Below, piece by piece: positions 8,200-17,576 of a DNA stretch of 64,000 nt. How positions within the stretch are numbered: the first letter of the stretch is position 1; the number at the start of each line of letters is the position of its first letter. Below the pieces are notes generated by a model that worked only from the letters and a program-made list of their open reading frames with translations, was not told the origin of the DNA and did not search any database. The DNA lies in assembly GCF_017355165.1 (NCBI RefSeq), contig NZ_JADILK010000005.1, positions 1 to 64,000 on the forward strand, given 5' to 3'. Both the position numbers and the translations under genes were made by a program. Source of the DNA: Bacillus sp. SD075 (lineage in GTDB: Bacteria > Bacillota > Bacilli > Bacillales > DSM-1321).

Positions 8200-9963
8200 T
8201 TATTTGTTCCAGTTTTTATGATCTAAATGAGAATATTTTTCTAATAATCTAGTAGGCATTTTTAATGCATCTTTTCTAAATGGAGGAGCTAATTGTGTTC
8301 CATCCACTTGTATATCAATGACAGTCGGTTTATTTGATTGTATTGCTTCTTCAATGACAGTGCCTAACTCCTCAGGTTTTTCCACTCTAATACCAACAGC
8401 ACCCATTGATCGGGCAACTTCTGCGAAATCAGGATTTTGGATGTCCGCCCCTACAAAACGATTATTATAAAAATCGACCTGATTCTTTTTCTCTGCACAC
8501 CATGCATTATTATTGAAGACACATGCTATAACAGGTATGTTTTCTTCAACAGCCGTACTCACTTCATGTAAACTCATGCCCCACGCGCCATCTCCAACAA
8601 TGGCTAAAACAGGCGTGTTCGGTTCTGCTAACTTGGCACCAAGTGCTGATGGGTAAGCAAATCCCGTATTTCCGAATGTAAGCGCAGCGATATGCCTGCG
8701 GCTCTGGTTGAATCTCAAGTAAGCGTTTGCAGTTGACGATACATTACCGATATCTGTAGTAACGATGGCATTTTCAGGCAACACTTTAGTCAATTCCAAA
8801 AGGGCTCGACGTGGATTGATCGGGGTTCCATCGATCATTGCGAGTTTCACCAATTCTTCTTCCCATTTTTGTTTTTCATTCGTTACTTCGACCATCCGCT
8901 CTTTTTCTTGTTTTATGTTAGGTTTACTAGCCTTCAACCGTTTCAAGATTTCATGGCTCGCTTCACGGGCATCTCCGATAATTCCAACTTCCACAGGGTG
9001 TGTCCTCGCTATTTGCCTTGGGTTAATATCTATTTGGATGATTTGTGCATCTTTAGGGAAATAATCAATGTCATAGCATGGTAACGTTCCAAAAACCGAT
9101 AATCTTGTACCGACCGCCAATATGACGTCCGCTTTCTTTAGTGTATTCATGGCTGCCTTTGAACCCATGTAACCGATTGGGCCGACTGACAATGGGTGAT
9201 CAGCAGGAAAGGCATCATTATGCATATAGGAGACAGCTACCGGAGCTGTTAAATATTCTGCAATATTTTTAATTTCTTCAATGCCATCTGAATCAACCGT
9301 TCCCCTACCGGAAATAATGACAGGATACTCAGCCTTAGCTAAAATTTCTGCCGCTCTATCCAAGGATGCAGAGGATCCGCAGCCCCGTTCATCTACGCGA
9401 TATTGATGCGGTTGAAGTATTTGATCCTCCACTTCTCCATAGAAGTAATCACGGGGGATATCGAATAAAACCGGTCCCCTCTCGGCATAGGCAATTCGAA
9501 ATGCTGTCCTAAGGCAATCAGCGACCCGGCCTGGGTGTGTCACTCTAACCGTTTCTTTCGTGATGGCCTTGAAGATGGAAACCTGGTCACATTCTTGAAA
9601 ACCATCCCATCCAACTGTTGGTGTACCAGCTGAAGGTGATATGACCACCATAGGAGTATGAGCTTGATTGGCCGCTGCAACAGAGGTGACCATATTCGTC
9701 ATTCCAGGTCCGTTTTGCCCGATGACAACTCCTGCTACACCAGAGACGCGACAATAGGCATCTTCCATATGTGCTGCACTTTGTTCATGGCGGACACCAA
9801 TGAAACGAATGCCTGCAGTTGGCAATAAATCAAGCATATCCATGAAAGCAGATCCCAGAATTCCCGAGATATGTTTAACCCCCTCGGCCACTAATGTCTC
9901 AACGATGGCTTCACTTGGTGTCATTTTAACTTTCGTTCCTCTTAATATTTTTGTTTCGACCAT
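8200..9963 (-). CDS. xsc: Sulfoacetaldehyde acetyltransferase
   Basis: A thiamine diphosphate enzyme of 587 residues. Sulfoacetaldehyde plus phosphate gives acetyl phosphate plus sulfite, the desulfonation step of taurine breakdown. The N-terminal segment [17 protein letters not shown], followed by [20 protein letters not shown] and [19 protein letters not shown], is Xsc-like and carries the ThDP-activating glutamate in the HEQ context; [14 protein letters not shown] [12 protein letters not shown] is a hallmark of Xsc. The ThDP-binding motif [11 protein letters not shown]...NNNAW is near residues 455-485. Acetyl phosphate would go to acetyl-CoA by Pta, which is outside the window. The ribosome site AAGGAGA precedes the ATG. 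A strong sigmaA promoter with a candidate operator lies at 10014-10061. Confidence 0.88.
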   Translation of the reverse strand: MVETKILRGTKVKMTPSEAIVETLVAEGVKHISGILGSAFMDMLDLLPTAGIRFIGVRHEQSAAHMEDAYCRVSGVAGVVIGQNGPGMTNMVTSVAAANQAHTPMVVISPSAGTPTVGWDGFQECDQVSIFKAITKETVRVTHPGRVADCLRTAFRIAYAERGPVLFDIPRDYFYGEVEDQILQPHQYRVDERGCGSSASLDRAAEILAKAEYPVIISGRGTVDSDGIEEIKNIAEYLTAPVAVSYMHNDAFPADHPLSVGPIGYMGSKAAMNTLKKADVILAVGTRLSVFGTLPCYDIDYFPKDAQIIQIDINPRQIARTHPVEVGIIGDAREASHEILKRLKASKPNIKQEKERMVEVTNEKQKWEEELVKLAMIDGTPINPRRALLELTKVLPENAIVTTDIGNVSSTANAYLRFNQSRRHIAALTFGNTGFAYPSALGAKLAEPNTPVLAIVGDGAWGMSLHEVSTAVEENIPVIACVFNNNAWCAEKKNQVDFYNNRFVGADIQNPDFAEVARSMGAVGIRVEKPEELGTVIEEAIQSNKPTVIDIQVDGTQLAPPFRKDALKMPTRLLEKYSHLDHKNWNK

Positions 9964-9999
9964 AGCACATTCTCCTTAATTATATTTATTTCTGATAAT

Positions 10000-10061
10000 G
10001 ACGTTGCGACGTCCGTACCAGTTATAAGATGTATGATACTATCATTTGCTGTAACAGTCAA
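10000..10061 (-). promoter_or_regulatory. sigmaA promoter of xsc with candidate GntR operator
   Basis: Minus strand: -35 TTGACT (10056-10061), a 17-base spacer, -10 TATCAT (10033-10038), then TTATAACTGGTACG (10014-10027) across the likely start point. The -10 is inside a perfect 13-bp palindrome ATGATACTATCAT... mirrored at 10033-10045, and GACGTTGCGACGTC at 10000-10013 is a further dyad. The motif downstream of the -10 recurs in the gntR promoter, so repression by the neighbouring GntR protein is inferred. Confidence 0.6.
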
Positions 10062-10137
10062 TAAATAAATTGAATATTTTGAATTTATTTAACATCCCTG
10101 ATCACCATAGTCACTAACTCATGTATATGAATCTCTT

Positions 10138-10968
10138 TTAACCAATAAATATATCCTTTTTTTCTGTCAATCTGTAGTTGATCCTATCGATGATCTCCAA
10201 TAAATCGCCTATTTCATCAATTACGAAATCGGCACCTGCATTCAAAAAACGGTTTTCCGCATGTTTCATCCGTTTTTGCAGATCATACGGGTCCATTTCG
10301 TTGATTTCTGCTTCTGATAGGCCGATTTCACTACCGCCTTTCAAAACGGCAACAGTCCACATTCCCGCAGATACGCCCTCTTGGATGTCACTGATCGTAT
10401 CGCCGACTTTAACGATTTTGCTGAGTGGATACACTTGGAGATTCATCGCCGTCTTAAAGCACATCCAAGGGGCAGGCCTTCCTGTAGGCACATCGGTAGA
10501 CGCAACGATGGAATCTGGATGATAGCCCCATTTTTCCGCCTCTTCTTTAACAACATCAATCATTTCACGAGTATATCCTGTTGTCGAACCGATTTTTATT
10601 CCTTGCTGCCTTAAACGGCCGACTAATTCAATAACGCCTGGTATTGGCTTGGCGTTCTCCTTAAGAACCTTAAAAAGCAAAGCCTCAAAGTCCTTATATA
10701 ATGATTTTAGATCTCTTTCGTCCGATTCTTTCCCGAATTTAGCAATCCATAAATTGGAGATTCGTTTCATTTTCAGGAGTTCCTTTATATGATCCATTTT
10801 CAATAAACCCATAGGTTCCCTTGCTTCCTTACTGGTAATATCTATCCCCCTTATCCTGAATATCTCGACAAAAGCTTGGACCGGTGCAAAACAACCATAA
10901 TCCACCGTCGTCCCTGCCCAATCAAATATCACAGCCTGAACCTCTTTAAATTCTTTTGCACGTTCCAA
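10138..10968 (-). CDS. phnX: Phosphonoacetaldehyde hydrolase (phosphonatase)
   Basis: A HAD-superfamily enzyme of 276 residues. It cleaves the C-P bond of phosphonoacetaldehyde to acetaldehyde and phosphate. The nucleophile motif AVIFDWAGTTVDYG is at residues 12-25; the Schiff-base lysine is in the MGLLKMDHIKELL cap segment, as in the B. cereus enzyme; GSTTGYTREM is HAD motif II, and KVGDTISDIQEGVSAG holds the magnesium-binding acidic residues. The start is TTG behind GGAGGAGGGG. The usual partner PhnW (aminoethylphosphonate transaminase) is absent; the aminotransferase two genes away could supply its function. It lies upstream of xsc, which has its own promoter in the 174-bp gap. Confidence 0.9.
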   Translation of the reverse strand: MERAKEFKEVQAVIFDWAGTTVDYGCFAPVQAFVEIFRIRGIDITSKEAREPMGLLKMDHIKELLKMKRISNLWIAKFGKESDERDLKSLYKDFEALLFKVLKENAKPIPGVIELVGRLRQQGIKIGSTTGYTREMIDVVKEEAEKWGYHPDSIVASTDVPTGRPAPWMCFKTAMNLQVYPLSKIVKVGDTISDIQEGVSAGMWTVAVLKGGSEIGLSEAEINEMDPYDLQKRMKHAENRFLNAGADFVIDEIGDLLEIIDRINYRLTEKKDIFIG

Positions 10969-11062
10969 TCTAAGTTCCCCTCCTCCTCCAAAATCACCAA
11001 ACTAGCTAAGCCTGTTAAAATCCATAAATCCCCTTCTGGTGATAACCGGGTATAAAGAGAAT

Positions 11063-11521
11063 TCATTTTACTTCTTCCAAAAATAACTGTAAATCTTCTA
11101 CAGTTGCTTCAGAGAGTCGTTTAATCTTTTCAAGATCCTTGTCCGGATTCCCTGACTCCCCAATTAATGGGTATAGGTTTTTCTCAATCCTTTCATACCA
11201 ATCGGGGTATTCATCTTCCACTTGTTTTTCTATCGAATCCCAAATAGAACTGATCTCTTTTCCCATTTCTTGAATTTTCTCTGAATCCACCTCCGTACTT
11301 ATTTCTGATTCCAATCCTTGTATGGATTGCATCACATCGCCGACACCTTTTTTAATAACCTCTGCATTATGGGTTCCACCCGTATTTGAATCCTGATTTT
11401 CATTCATGACTGTACTTTTTTCTTGTTGAGCCTCGTCTCGTTCAGCTGAATTGTTGCAGCCTGACATCAACATGGCTCCAAGGACAACCCCACTAGTTAT
11501 TACATGGAATCCATTCAACAT
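11063..11521 (-). CDS. Small predicted lipoprotein of unknown function
   Basis: A 152-residue secreted protein. The N-terminus has a hydrophobic stretch ending in a lipobox (GAMLMSGC), so the cysteine near residue 22 should be lipid-modified and the protein anchored outside the membrane. After a polar linker rich in E, N and Q, the rest is predicted helical and acidic, with EDEYPDWYERIEKNLYPLIG as its most distinctive segment. I do not recognise the family. The ATG at 11521 has a very strong AAGGAGGGATT ribosome site; an upstream in-frame ATG at 11599 adds nothing plausible. Its position between permease and phnX raises the possibility of a substrate-binding or sensory role, but nothing in the sequence proves it. 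Confidence 0.75.
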   Translation of the reverse strand: MLNGFHVITSGVVLGAMLMSGCNNSAERDEAQQEKSTVMNENQDSNTGGTHNAEVIKKGVGDVMQSIQGLESEISTEVDSEKIQEMGKEISSIWDSIEKQVEDEYPDWYERIEKNLYPLIGESGNPDKDLEKIKRLSEATVEDLQLFLEEVK

Positions 11522-11696
11522 AATCCCTCCTTCATAATTTAAAAGAAAGATGTCACCAAACACTTGTTGGAACAACTCTCTTTTTCTATGGGAAATCATA
11601 TTCTAGCTGATTAGTGATTGAAGAATTTTGTCTGAGGAATTCCATAGAAGTAAACGAAGCATTACCTTAAATTAAATCAATGGTATAGAGCCAAAG

Positions 11697-13109
11697 CTAT
11701 AACTTTTCAGAATTAGGGGAACCAGAAACAATAGTTAATTCATTCTTTAAATACTTCGCTTTTTTTCGCCTAATGAAAAAGAATGAACAGATAACGATCA
11801 AACTAAATAGCATGGTGAAGATAAACTGTGGACGCTGCGAATCGATAAATGCCATTAATATTAACACGGAAATCATGGAAATTATCGTTGCATAAGTCAA
11901 ATACGGGAATAACCACATTTTAATCTTGAAAATTCCGGGATTCTCTTTCTCCATTCTCTTCCTTAATCGCAGATGGGAAACTGCAATGGCCAGATAAACA
12001 AGAATTCCGACTCCACCCGAGGAATTCACTAAAAAGAAGAAGATTTTATCAGGTGAAACATAACTGAAAATGGTGCTGATAAAGGCAAATAAAGTAGAGC
12101 CGACTACAGCAAATATAGGGACACCGTTCTTGCTCACTTTTGAAAATAACTTTGGAGCGTCACCCTTTTGTGCAAGTGAAAATAACATGCGCGAACTGGT
12201 ATATAATCCCGAATTCAAACAGGAAAGCAATGCAATGAGAATCACTATATTCATGATCAGGGCAGCAAAAGGGATTCCCATCATTTCCAGTACGGCAACA
12301 AATGGACTTTTCAGCAAAGAAGCCGAATTCCAGGGTAATAGCGTCACTAGTATTGCGATGGACCCGATATAGAAAATCAGGATTCGCCAAACCACACTAT
12401 TCAATGCACTTCTAACTGACTTAACCGGATCACTGGTCTCACCCGCGGCAATAGCTGGAATTTCCACGCCAACAAATGCATGGAAAACAATTGCGACTCC
12501 AACAAGCACCGAACTTAGCCCATTTGGAATAAAACCGCCGAAATTCAAAAGATTGGAAGCGCCGGGTGGTTTTATCGTTGGAATAAACCCTAATATCACT
12601 GCCACACCCAGGCACAAAAATAGTATGATACTGATTATTTTAATGATTGAAAACCAGTATTCGAACTCACCAAACGATTTTACGGAAAAAATATTCGTCA
12701 TTTTCAATAGGATAATCAATGATAGACTTATGACCCAGACGGGAACGGAAGGAATCCAGCTGTGTATGATCGCAGCTCCCGCTGTTGCTTCCAAAGCAAT
12801 TACGATAACCCAAAAGAACCAATATAACCAACCTGTTGTAAAACCTGCCCATTCACCAATCCCCTCCCTTGCATAAACGGCAAAAGATCCAGTATTGGGA
12901 TTCACTGTGGCCATTTCCCCAAGCATCCTCATGACTAAAACAACAATCAAGCCTGCCAAAACATATGATAATACCGCCCCGGGGCCCGTTTGACCAATAA
13001 TGATACCGCTTCCTACGAATAAACCAGCGCCTATGACACCACTCAAAGAAATCATCGTTAAATGTCTTTGTTTCAGACCTGGTTTCAGTTCTTCCTGTTG
13101 ATGTTTCAT
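11697..13109 (-). CDS. APC-family amino acid permease, GabP-like
   Basis: A permease of about 470 residues with 12 hydrophobic segments. It begins LKQRHLTMISLSGVIGAGLF, the first-helix signature of the amino acid transporter (AAT) family, and contains PNTGSFAVYAREGIGEWAGF and AAGETSDPVKSVRSA. Over much of its length it resembles B. subtilis GabP (4-aminobutyrate permease). GABA, beta-alanine and taurine are close analogues, so import of taurine or 2-aminoethylphosphonate for the adjacent catabolic genes is a reasonable inference. Start choice is uncertain: ATG at 13109 has GGTGGAGGG only 2 bases away; an in-frame TTG at 13121 lies upstream. Confidence 0.85.
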   Translation of the reverse strand: MKHQQEELKPGLKQRHLTMISLSGVIGAGLFVGSGIIIGQTGPGAVLSYVLAGLIVVLVMRMLGEMATVNPNTGSFAVYAREGIGEWAGFTTGWLYWFFWVIVIALEATAGAAIIHSWIPSVPVWVISLSLIILLKMTNIFSVKSFGEFEYWFSIIKIISIILFLCLGVAVILGFIPTIKPPGASNLLNFGGFIPNGLSSVLVGVAIVFHAFVGVEIPAIAAGETSDPVKSVRSALNSVVWRILIFYIGSIAILVTLLPWNSASLLKSPFVAVLEMMGIPFAALIMNIVILIALLSCLNSGLYTSSRMLFSLAQKGDAPKLFSKVSKNGVPIFAVVGSTLFAFISTIFSYVSPDKIFFFLVNSSGGVGILVYLAIAVSHLRLRKRMEKENPGIFKIKMWLFPYLTYATIISMISVLILMAFIDSQRPQFIFTMLFSLIVICSFFFIRRKKAKYLKNELTIVSGSPNSEKL

Positions 13110-13481
13110 ACCCTCCACCAACTTTCAATATTTTGGGGAATCAACTAAGATAATCGATACTTTAATGTAAAAATAAGGCTTTTCAATTGCCTGTCCTTTA
13201 CACTTTCACAAAGATAATGGGAACTTGGAAACATGGCATTTTAAAAACAACACAGGAGATGACGCTATGAACTTAAGATTCTGTATCACTTGTCCTCCTT
13301 CCTTAATGCTATTTTGAAATTCAAAGCAGATATAACATCACTACGTCATGATGTTAGTACCACTTTCTATGTGTATAATACACTCTGGTTTTTTCAAAGT
13401 CAATTTAAAAATCAGAATATTTAGATAACAAAATGCTATTTTCCAAATAAAAAAGCGGTGTCCATTAAGTCTGAATTTCAT
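13110..13481. other. Intergenic region upstream of the permease
   Basis: AT-rich, with no clear gene. A 16-codon frame at 13267 on the plus strand and a 27-codon GTG frame on the minus strand just behind an AAGGAGG sequence are both too short to support. Promoter elements for the permease are expected here, but I cannot assign one confidently. Confidence 0.4.
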
Positions 13482-14114
13482 TCATTTTACTTCTTTAACC
13501 TTGGAGGTTGTATCCAACACACTTCCCACAGCTGACTTCGCGGCCTTCTCCTTCCTATCCAGCATTTTCTTTAAAAGGTATGAAAAAAGCAAGGTAAACG
13601 CAATTCCCTTAACAATCGATGTATAACCGTAAACAAGAAGACCCAATATCAGTACGATAAGATTAATAATCCTGATTGTCGCTGCAATATCTATTTTTTC
13701 ATTTTTATGATGCAAAATTAAGGCAATCACGTCAAAGCCAACAGTGGAGGCATTTGCTGTTATACATAAATAATATCCTATCGCAATCAAAATTGACGAA
13801 ATGATAATCACTAATACGATGTGAATATCAAAATTTATATTCATTGAATAAAAAAAATTAAAAAAAACCATGTAGCTAAGGGAACTTACGATCGACTTAA
13901 AAAAGTACTCTTTCCCTAGAAAAACTAAACAAATGATTAATAGTAATCCTGTAACGAAATTGGCTAGCATGGCAATGTTATAACCTGATAATGCATGCAA
14001 TAATAATGCCGAGCTAGTTACACCGCCATTGATAATTTCATTGGGAACGATTAAATAAGCATAGGCAAAGGTCATGGAAATGTTTCCTGCGATAATCTTC
14101 AATATATCCTTCAT
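13482..14114 (-). CDS. YitT family membrane protein
   Basis: A 210-residue integral membrane protein with five or six hydrophobic segments. The N-terminal half carries the family signature VPNEIINGGVTSSALLLHAL; a related segment, ITANASTVGFDVIALILHHK, is near residue 120. YitT proteins usually also have a C-terminal DUF2179 domain; here the protein ends after a basic, lysine-rich tail (KKMLDRKEKAAKSAVG). Function is not established for the family; transport is assumed. It is transcribed toward the permease with a 370-bp gap, so it is not clearly part of the sulfonate unit. Confidence 0.8.
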   Translation of the reverse strand: MKDILKIIAGNISMTFAYAYLIVPNEIINGGVTSSALLLHALSGYNIAMLANFVTGLLLIICLVFLGKEYFFKSIVSSLSYMVFFNFFYSMNINFDIHIVLVIIISSILIAIGYYLCITANASTVGFDVIALILHHKNEKIDIAATIRIINLIVLILGLLVYGYTSIVKGIAFTLLFSYLLKKMLDRKEKAAKSAVGSVLDTTSKVKEVK

Positions 14115-14494
14115 GATCTTCTCACCATCCCTCTCGATATTTTGATATGCTTTCCCCCCCTAAATTTATATTTATACTTGAACCATAAGATACACAATCA
14201 TCTCTTATTCAGATTCGAAACTTCACCTTTCGATATTTTTACAATCACATTCTTATGTTTCCTTTTGAATGTCCAATTCCCTTTTTCATGTTGGAAATTA
14301 TCTTATGATAGTGTTGGTTTAAAATACTGTGAGGGTTTAAAGGGGAATCTAATTTGCAGAGTCATTATTATCTAGGAAGCAACGTTTCTTTCATAACTAC
14401 CCGCTGATTATCGTGGAGGGATAAACTATAACCAGAGGTAAAGATTTAGGATTCATTTCCTCTATGTGCAATATTTTTATATATTTCATTTGCT
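14115..14494. other. Intergenic region, nothing recognised
   Basis: About 380 bp of AT-rich sequence between the YitT gene and the end of the sigma54 activator gene. I see no coding frame with a ribosome site and no clear hairpin terminator. Confidence 0.4.
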
Positions 14495-15910
14495 TCAATA
14501 CTGAATCCCAAGTCGTTTCATTCTCCTAATTAGATTTGCATGGTCAATTTCGAGTTTAATAGCTGCCTTCCGAATGCTTGGTGAGGATTTTAGGGCTTCA
14601 ATTATTATCTGAGTTTCAAATTGATTCATTGCTTTCTTCAAATTAAAATGAGCAGTGGAGGATAAATGATATTCCTCATTTTCATTATCGCTTTCTAATT
14701 TCCAATTATCTCTAATATGTTCAGGCAGGTCTCTAGGGAATATGGAAGGTACTGATGTTGATACCACCAAATACTCTATTATATTTTTCAGCTCACGGAC
14801 ATTTCCTGGCCATTGGTACCATTCCATAAGCTTTATCGTTTCAGGCATTATTTTTTTTATTAAACCGAACTGCTCACAAAGCAGTTTAAGGTAAAAGTCA
14901 ATAAGGGGTGAAATATCAGATTTCCGCTTTAATAACGGTGGTATATCTAGATGGATCACATTAATCCGATACCATAAATCTTCTCTGAATTGCTTTTTAT
15001 TAATAAGTTCCCTTAGATCTTTATTGGTCGAACAAATTAATCGAAAGTTAAGAGGAATTGGCCTTGTATCACCTATACGGGTAATGGCTTGATCTTGAAG
15101 AACGCGGAGCAATTTAGCTTGCATTAACAATGGAAGTTCACCAATTTCATCTAATAGGATGGTACCCATATTCGCTTTTTCAAAAAAGCCAGCCTTTCCC
15201 CCTTTTTTAGCTCCAGTAAACGCTCCATCAGCAAATCCAAATAATTCCGACTCAAATAATTCAGATGGGATGGCTGCACAATTCACTTTAATAAAAGGGG
15301 CTTCTTTTTGTGGGCTGTACTGATGAATGTAATTAGCCAACACTTCTTTACCTGTCCCGGAGTCACCTGTAATGAGTACAGATGTTGGAAATGCAGCAAT
15401 TTTTTTTGCCTTTTCTATTAAATTCTTCATTTGCTGACTTTTAAAAATAATTTGCAGATGGTTCATGCCTTGTTTTGCGTCAATTTCCTTATCAAGTTCC
15501 ATTTTTCTTGTTTGACTTTGTAAATGATTCAAATAAGTTATATCTCTTACACTCGTAACTATCATTTTTACCTTTTTCCTTGAATTATCTAAGACCGGAG
15601 TAGCTGTTGCTACAAAAAATTTACATTTATTGATTTTTTGCATGATAGTGGTAGTTTTCTTAGACTGTAATGCCATATACGCAGCTGATTCATCAAAATA
15701 CTCCAATAATACTAAATCTCTAATATCTTTACCAATAACTTCATTACGATTTATCCCTGTCATTTCTTCATAAGCCTTATTAACTTCTATGGTGATTCCA
15801 TCTTCATCCACCACATAAAGTCCATCTGAGGAAAAGTCAATGATTGTCCGCATTTGTTTATTCGTGGCCTCTAATTGTTGTACCTTTTCTAGAAGTTCAT
15901 TTATTCCCAT
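14495..15910 (-). CDS. Sigma54-dependent activator, PAS / AAA+ / Fis domains
   Basis: A 471-residue enhancer-binding protein. Residues about 15-130 are a PAS sensor (IDFSSDGLYVVDEDG, then EEMTGINRNEVIGKDI). Residues about 155-385 are the AAA+ domain: Walker A GDSGTGKE, the sigma54-contact loop GAFTGAKKGGKAGFFEKA, Walker B GTILLDEIGELPL, and the R-finger region near FREDLWYRI. The C-terminus is a Fis-type helix-turn-helix (SIRKAAIKLEIDHANLIRRM). Such proteins activate RpoN promoters in response to a small molecule sensed by PAS. The gene is divergent from an iron alcohol dehydrogenase that has a -24/-12 promoter at 16020-16035, its most probable target. AAAGGAGGCG precedes the ATG. Confidence 0.93.
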   Translation of the reverse strand: MGINELLEKVQQLEATNKQMRTIIDFSSDGLYVVDEDGITIEVNKAYEEMTGINRNEVIGKDIRDLVLLEYFDESAAYMALQSKKTTTIMQKINKCKFFVATATPVLDNSRKKVKMIVTSVRDITYLNHLQSQTRKMELDKEIDAKQGMNHLQIIFKSQQMKNLIEKAKKIAAFPTSVLITGDSGTGKEVLANYIHQYSPQKEAPFIKVNCAAIPSELFESELFGFADGAFTGAKKGGKAGFFEKANMGTILLDEIGELPLLMQAKLLRVLQDQAITRIGDTRPIPLNFRLICSTNKDLRELINKKQFREDLWYRINVIHLDIPPLLKRKSDISPLIDFYLKLLCEQFGLIKKIMPETIKLMEWYQWPGNVRELKNIIEYLVVSTSVPSIFPRDLPEHIRDNWKLESDNENEEYHLSSTAHFNLKKAMNQFETQIIIEALKSSPSIRKAAIKLEIDHANLIRRMKRLGIQY

Positions 15911-16019
15911 TATTTTTCGCCTCCTTTTGTAGTCATTTTATTACCAGGTTGGTGACAATTCAACACCATAATTTTTTTGGGAGCACTGTTTTTTTGCAAT
16001 TTTCCCAACATTCCAAGTT

Positions 16020-16035
16020 CGGCATGTTTCTTGCA
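16020..16035 (+). promoter_or_regulatory. Sigma54 (-24/-12) promoter
   Basis: The sequence CGGCATGTTTCTTGCAT has GG at 16021-16022 and GC at 16033-16034, exactly the 12-base register of the TGGCAC-N5-TTGCW consensus, with TTGC intact. It lies about 52-65 bases upstream of the alcohol dehydrogenase ATG and next to a divergent sigma54 activator gene. Transcription should start near 16045. Confidence 0.75.
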
Positions 16036-16085
16036 TTAGTATTTCAGTAGGAAAATCTTTAACAATACTAAGAAAGGGTGATAAA

Positions 16086-17285
16086 ATGGCTATACTTGAT
16101 TTGCCTCGGAATATTTTAGTTGAAAATGGGGCCATCCATTATTTAGGAAACCTAATTAGATCAAAAGGAGGGAGAAAAATTTTCATTCTCATGGACTCTT
16201 TCTTGGCTAGACCTCCTTTAAACCTCCATGAAAAGATAAGCATAATCTTAATGAAAAGTGGCATAGAATTTAAATTTTTCAAAAATTTTTCAGGAGAACC
16301 GTCTACCCAACATGTGGAAGACGCATTAACGCATTTCAATGACTTTCAGGGAGATTGTGTACTTGGCATAGGAGGAGGCAGTGCCATTGATTTAGCAAAG
16401 GCATTATCAATTTTCGGTAAATCAATGGATACTGAATGGAATAGCATACCTAATTACCTAAAACTAGATCGGCTCCCTCTTTTTGCAGTTCCTACAACTT
16501 CTGGAACCGGATCTGAAGTTACTAAAATTATGGTTATCACGGATTTTGAAACGAATATAAAAATGAATCCTAGTCATCCGGACCTTGTTCCAGATGTGGC
16601 AATTTTAGATCCGGAATTAACTTTAAGCCTCCCCTCCAATTTTACGGTCTATACTGGTCTTGATGCTCTTTCACATGCTATTGAAGCCCTTCTTTCGAAT
16701 AGGGCAACCGTCATGACCAAATTATTCTCTCTTGAAGCTATAAAACTAATCGAAAAATCACTGCCAAAAGTTTTTGTGGATGGTTCAGATATCGATTCTA
16801 GAAGAGAAATGATGTTGGCAAGCTGTTATGCAGGCATCGCTTTTTCAAACGCCTCCACAAATTTGGCCCATGCAACAGGAAGAGCGTTAGGAGCGAGGTT
16901 CCACATTCCACATGGACTAAGCGTAGCATTGCTGATGCCCCTTGTTATGGAATTCAGCCTAGATTCCTGCCAAGAAGATTTTGCTGAAATCGCTTTGGCA
17001 CTGGGGGCCTCTCCCTCTCTCAGTAATGAAAACCTTACTTTATTTCCTATTTCTTTACTAGAAGAATATAATGAAAAGTTCGGTATTTGGAATGACGGAC
17101 TTAAATATATAGACACCCAAAAGTTAAATTCCGAAATTCCAGCATTAGTTTCTGATGCTCTTTCAGGTAATGGAATAGCAACCAATAGGAAAGTTCCGAC
17201 TGAACAGGACATAAGGAATGTCTTTTACTTATTAGCTGAGAAACTATCTAACCGAAATTCACAAACTGTACCAGAAATAAAATAA
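16086..17285 (+). CDS. Iron-containing alcohol dehydrogenase
   Basis: A group III Fe-dependent NAD(P)-linked dehydrogenase of 399 residues. The N-terminal Rossmann-like domain has the nucleotide motif GIGGGSAIDLAKA near residues 97-109 and VPTTSGTGSEVTK. Metal ligands are visible in GLDALSHAIE, NLAHATGRAL and HIPHGLSVA. It interconverts an alcohol and an aldehyde or ketone; the substrate is unknown. It is divergent from the PAS-sigma54 activator and preceded by a -24/-12 promoter, so it is probably induced by whatever the PAS domain senses. The AAAGGGTG ribosome site precedes the ATG. A transporter of the MHS family follows 290 bp downstream and may import the substrate acid. Confidence 0.9.
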   Translation: MAILDLPRNILVENGAIHYLGNLIRSKGGRKIFILMDSFLARPPLNLHEKISIILMKSGIEFKFFKNFSGEPSTQHVEDALTHFNDFQGDCVLGIGGGSAIDLAKALSIFGKSMDTEWNSIPNYLKLDRLPLFAVPTTSGTGSEVTKIMVITDFETNIKMNPSHPDLVPDVAILDPELTLSLPSNFTVYTGLDALSHAIEALLSNRATVMTKLFSLEAIKLIEKSLPKVFVDGSDIDSRREMMLASCYAGIAFSNASTNLAHATGRALGARFHIPHGLSVALLMPLVMEFSLDSCQEDFAEIALALGASPSLSNENLTLFPISLLEEYNEKFGIWNDGLKYIDTQKLNSEIPALVSDALSGNGIATNRKVPTEQDIRNVFYLLAEKLSNRNSQTVPEIK

Positions 17286-17489
17286 AGAAATAGAAAAATG
17301 AAAGCGCATACTATCCGCCCGACCTGAAAGTTTTCACTATAATTGAATTGCCTATAAGCTGATCTAAATAAAATTCATTCACTATAAAAACTTTATAAAA
17401 AAACATTTTGAAATAATGCCAAATTTACAATTAGAGTAATTAGGTACTGGTAAATGGATTAAATTGTCCTCCACCCAGATTATTATTTA

Positions 17490-17504
17490 TGGAAATGTAA
17501 TTGA
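17490..17504 (+). promoter_or_regulatory. Possible degenerate -24/-12 element
   Basis: TGGAAATGTAATTGA keeps the GG/TTG spacing of a sigma54 promoter, but has GA instead of the nearly invariant GC at -12. It is about 75 bases before the transporter start. It could give the transporter its own RpoN control; the match is weak. Confidence 0.25.
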
Positions 17505-17576
17505 ATACTTTATTGAACTCTTCTTCATATTTCCAACCATTTTTTGAATTTATCAATGTTAGGGAGGAAAAGAGAG

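Noticed and set aside
13267-13317. 16-codon leader peptide (plus strand) behind AGGAGATG
   Set aside because: It reads away from both flanking genes, precedes no plus-strand gene and has no attenuator structure.
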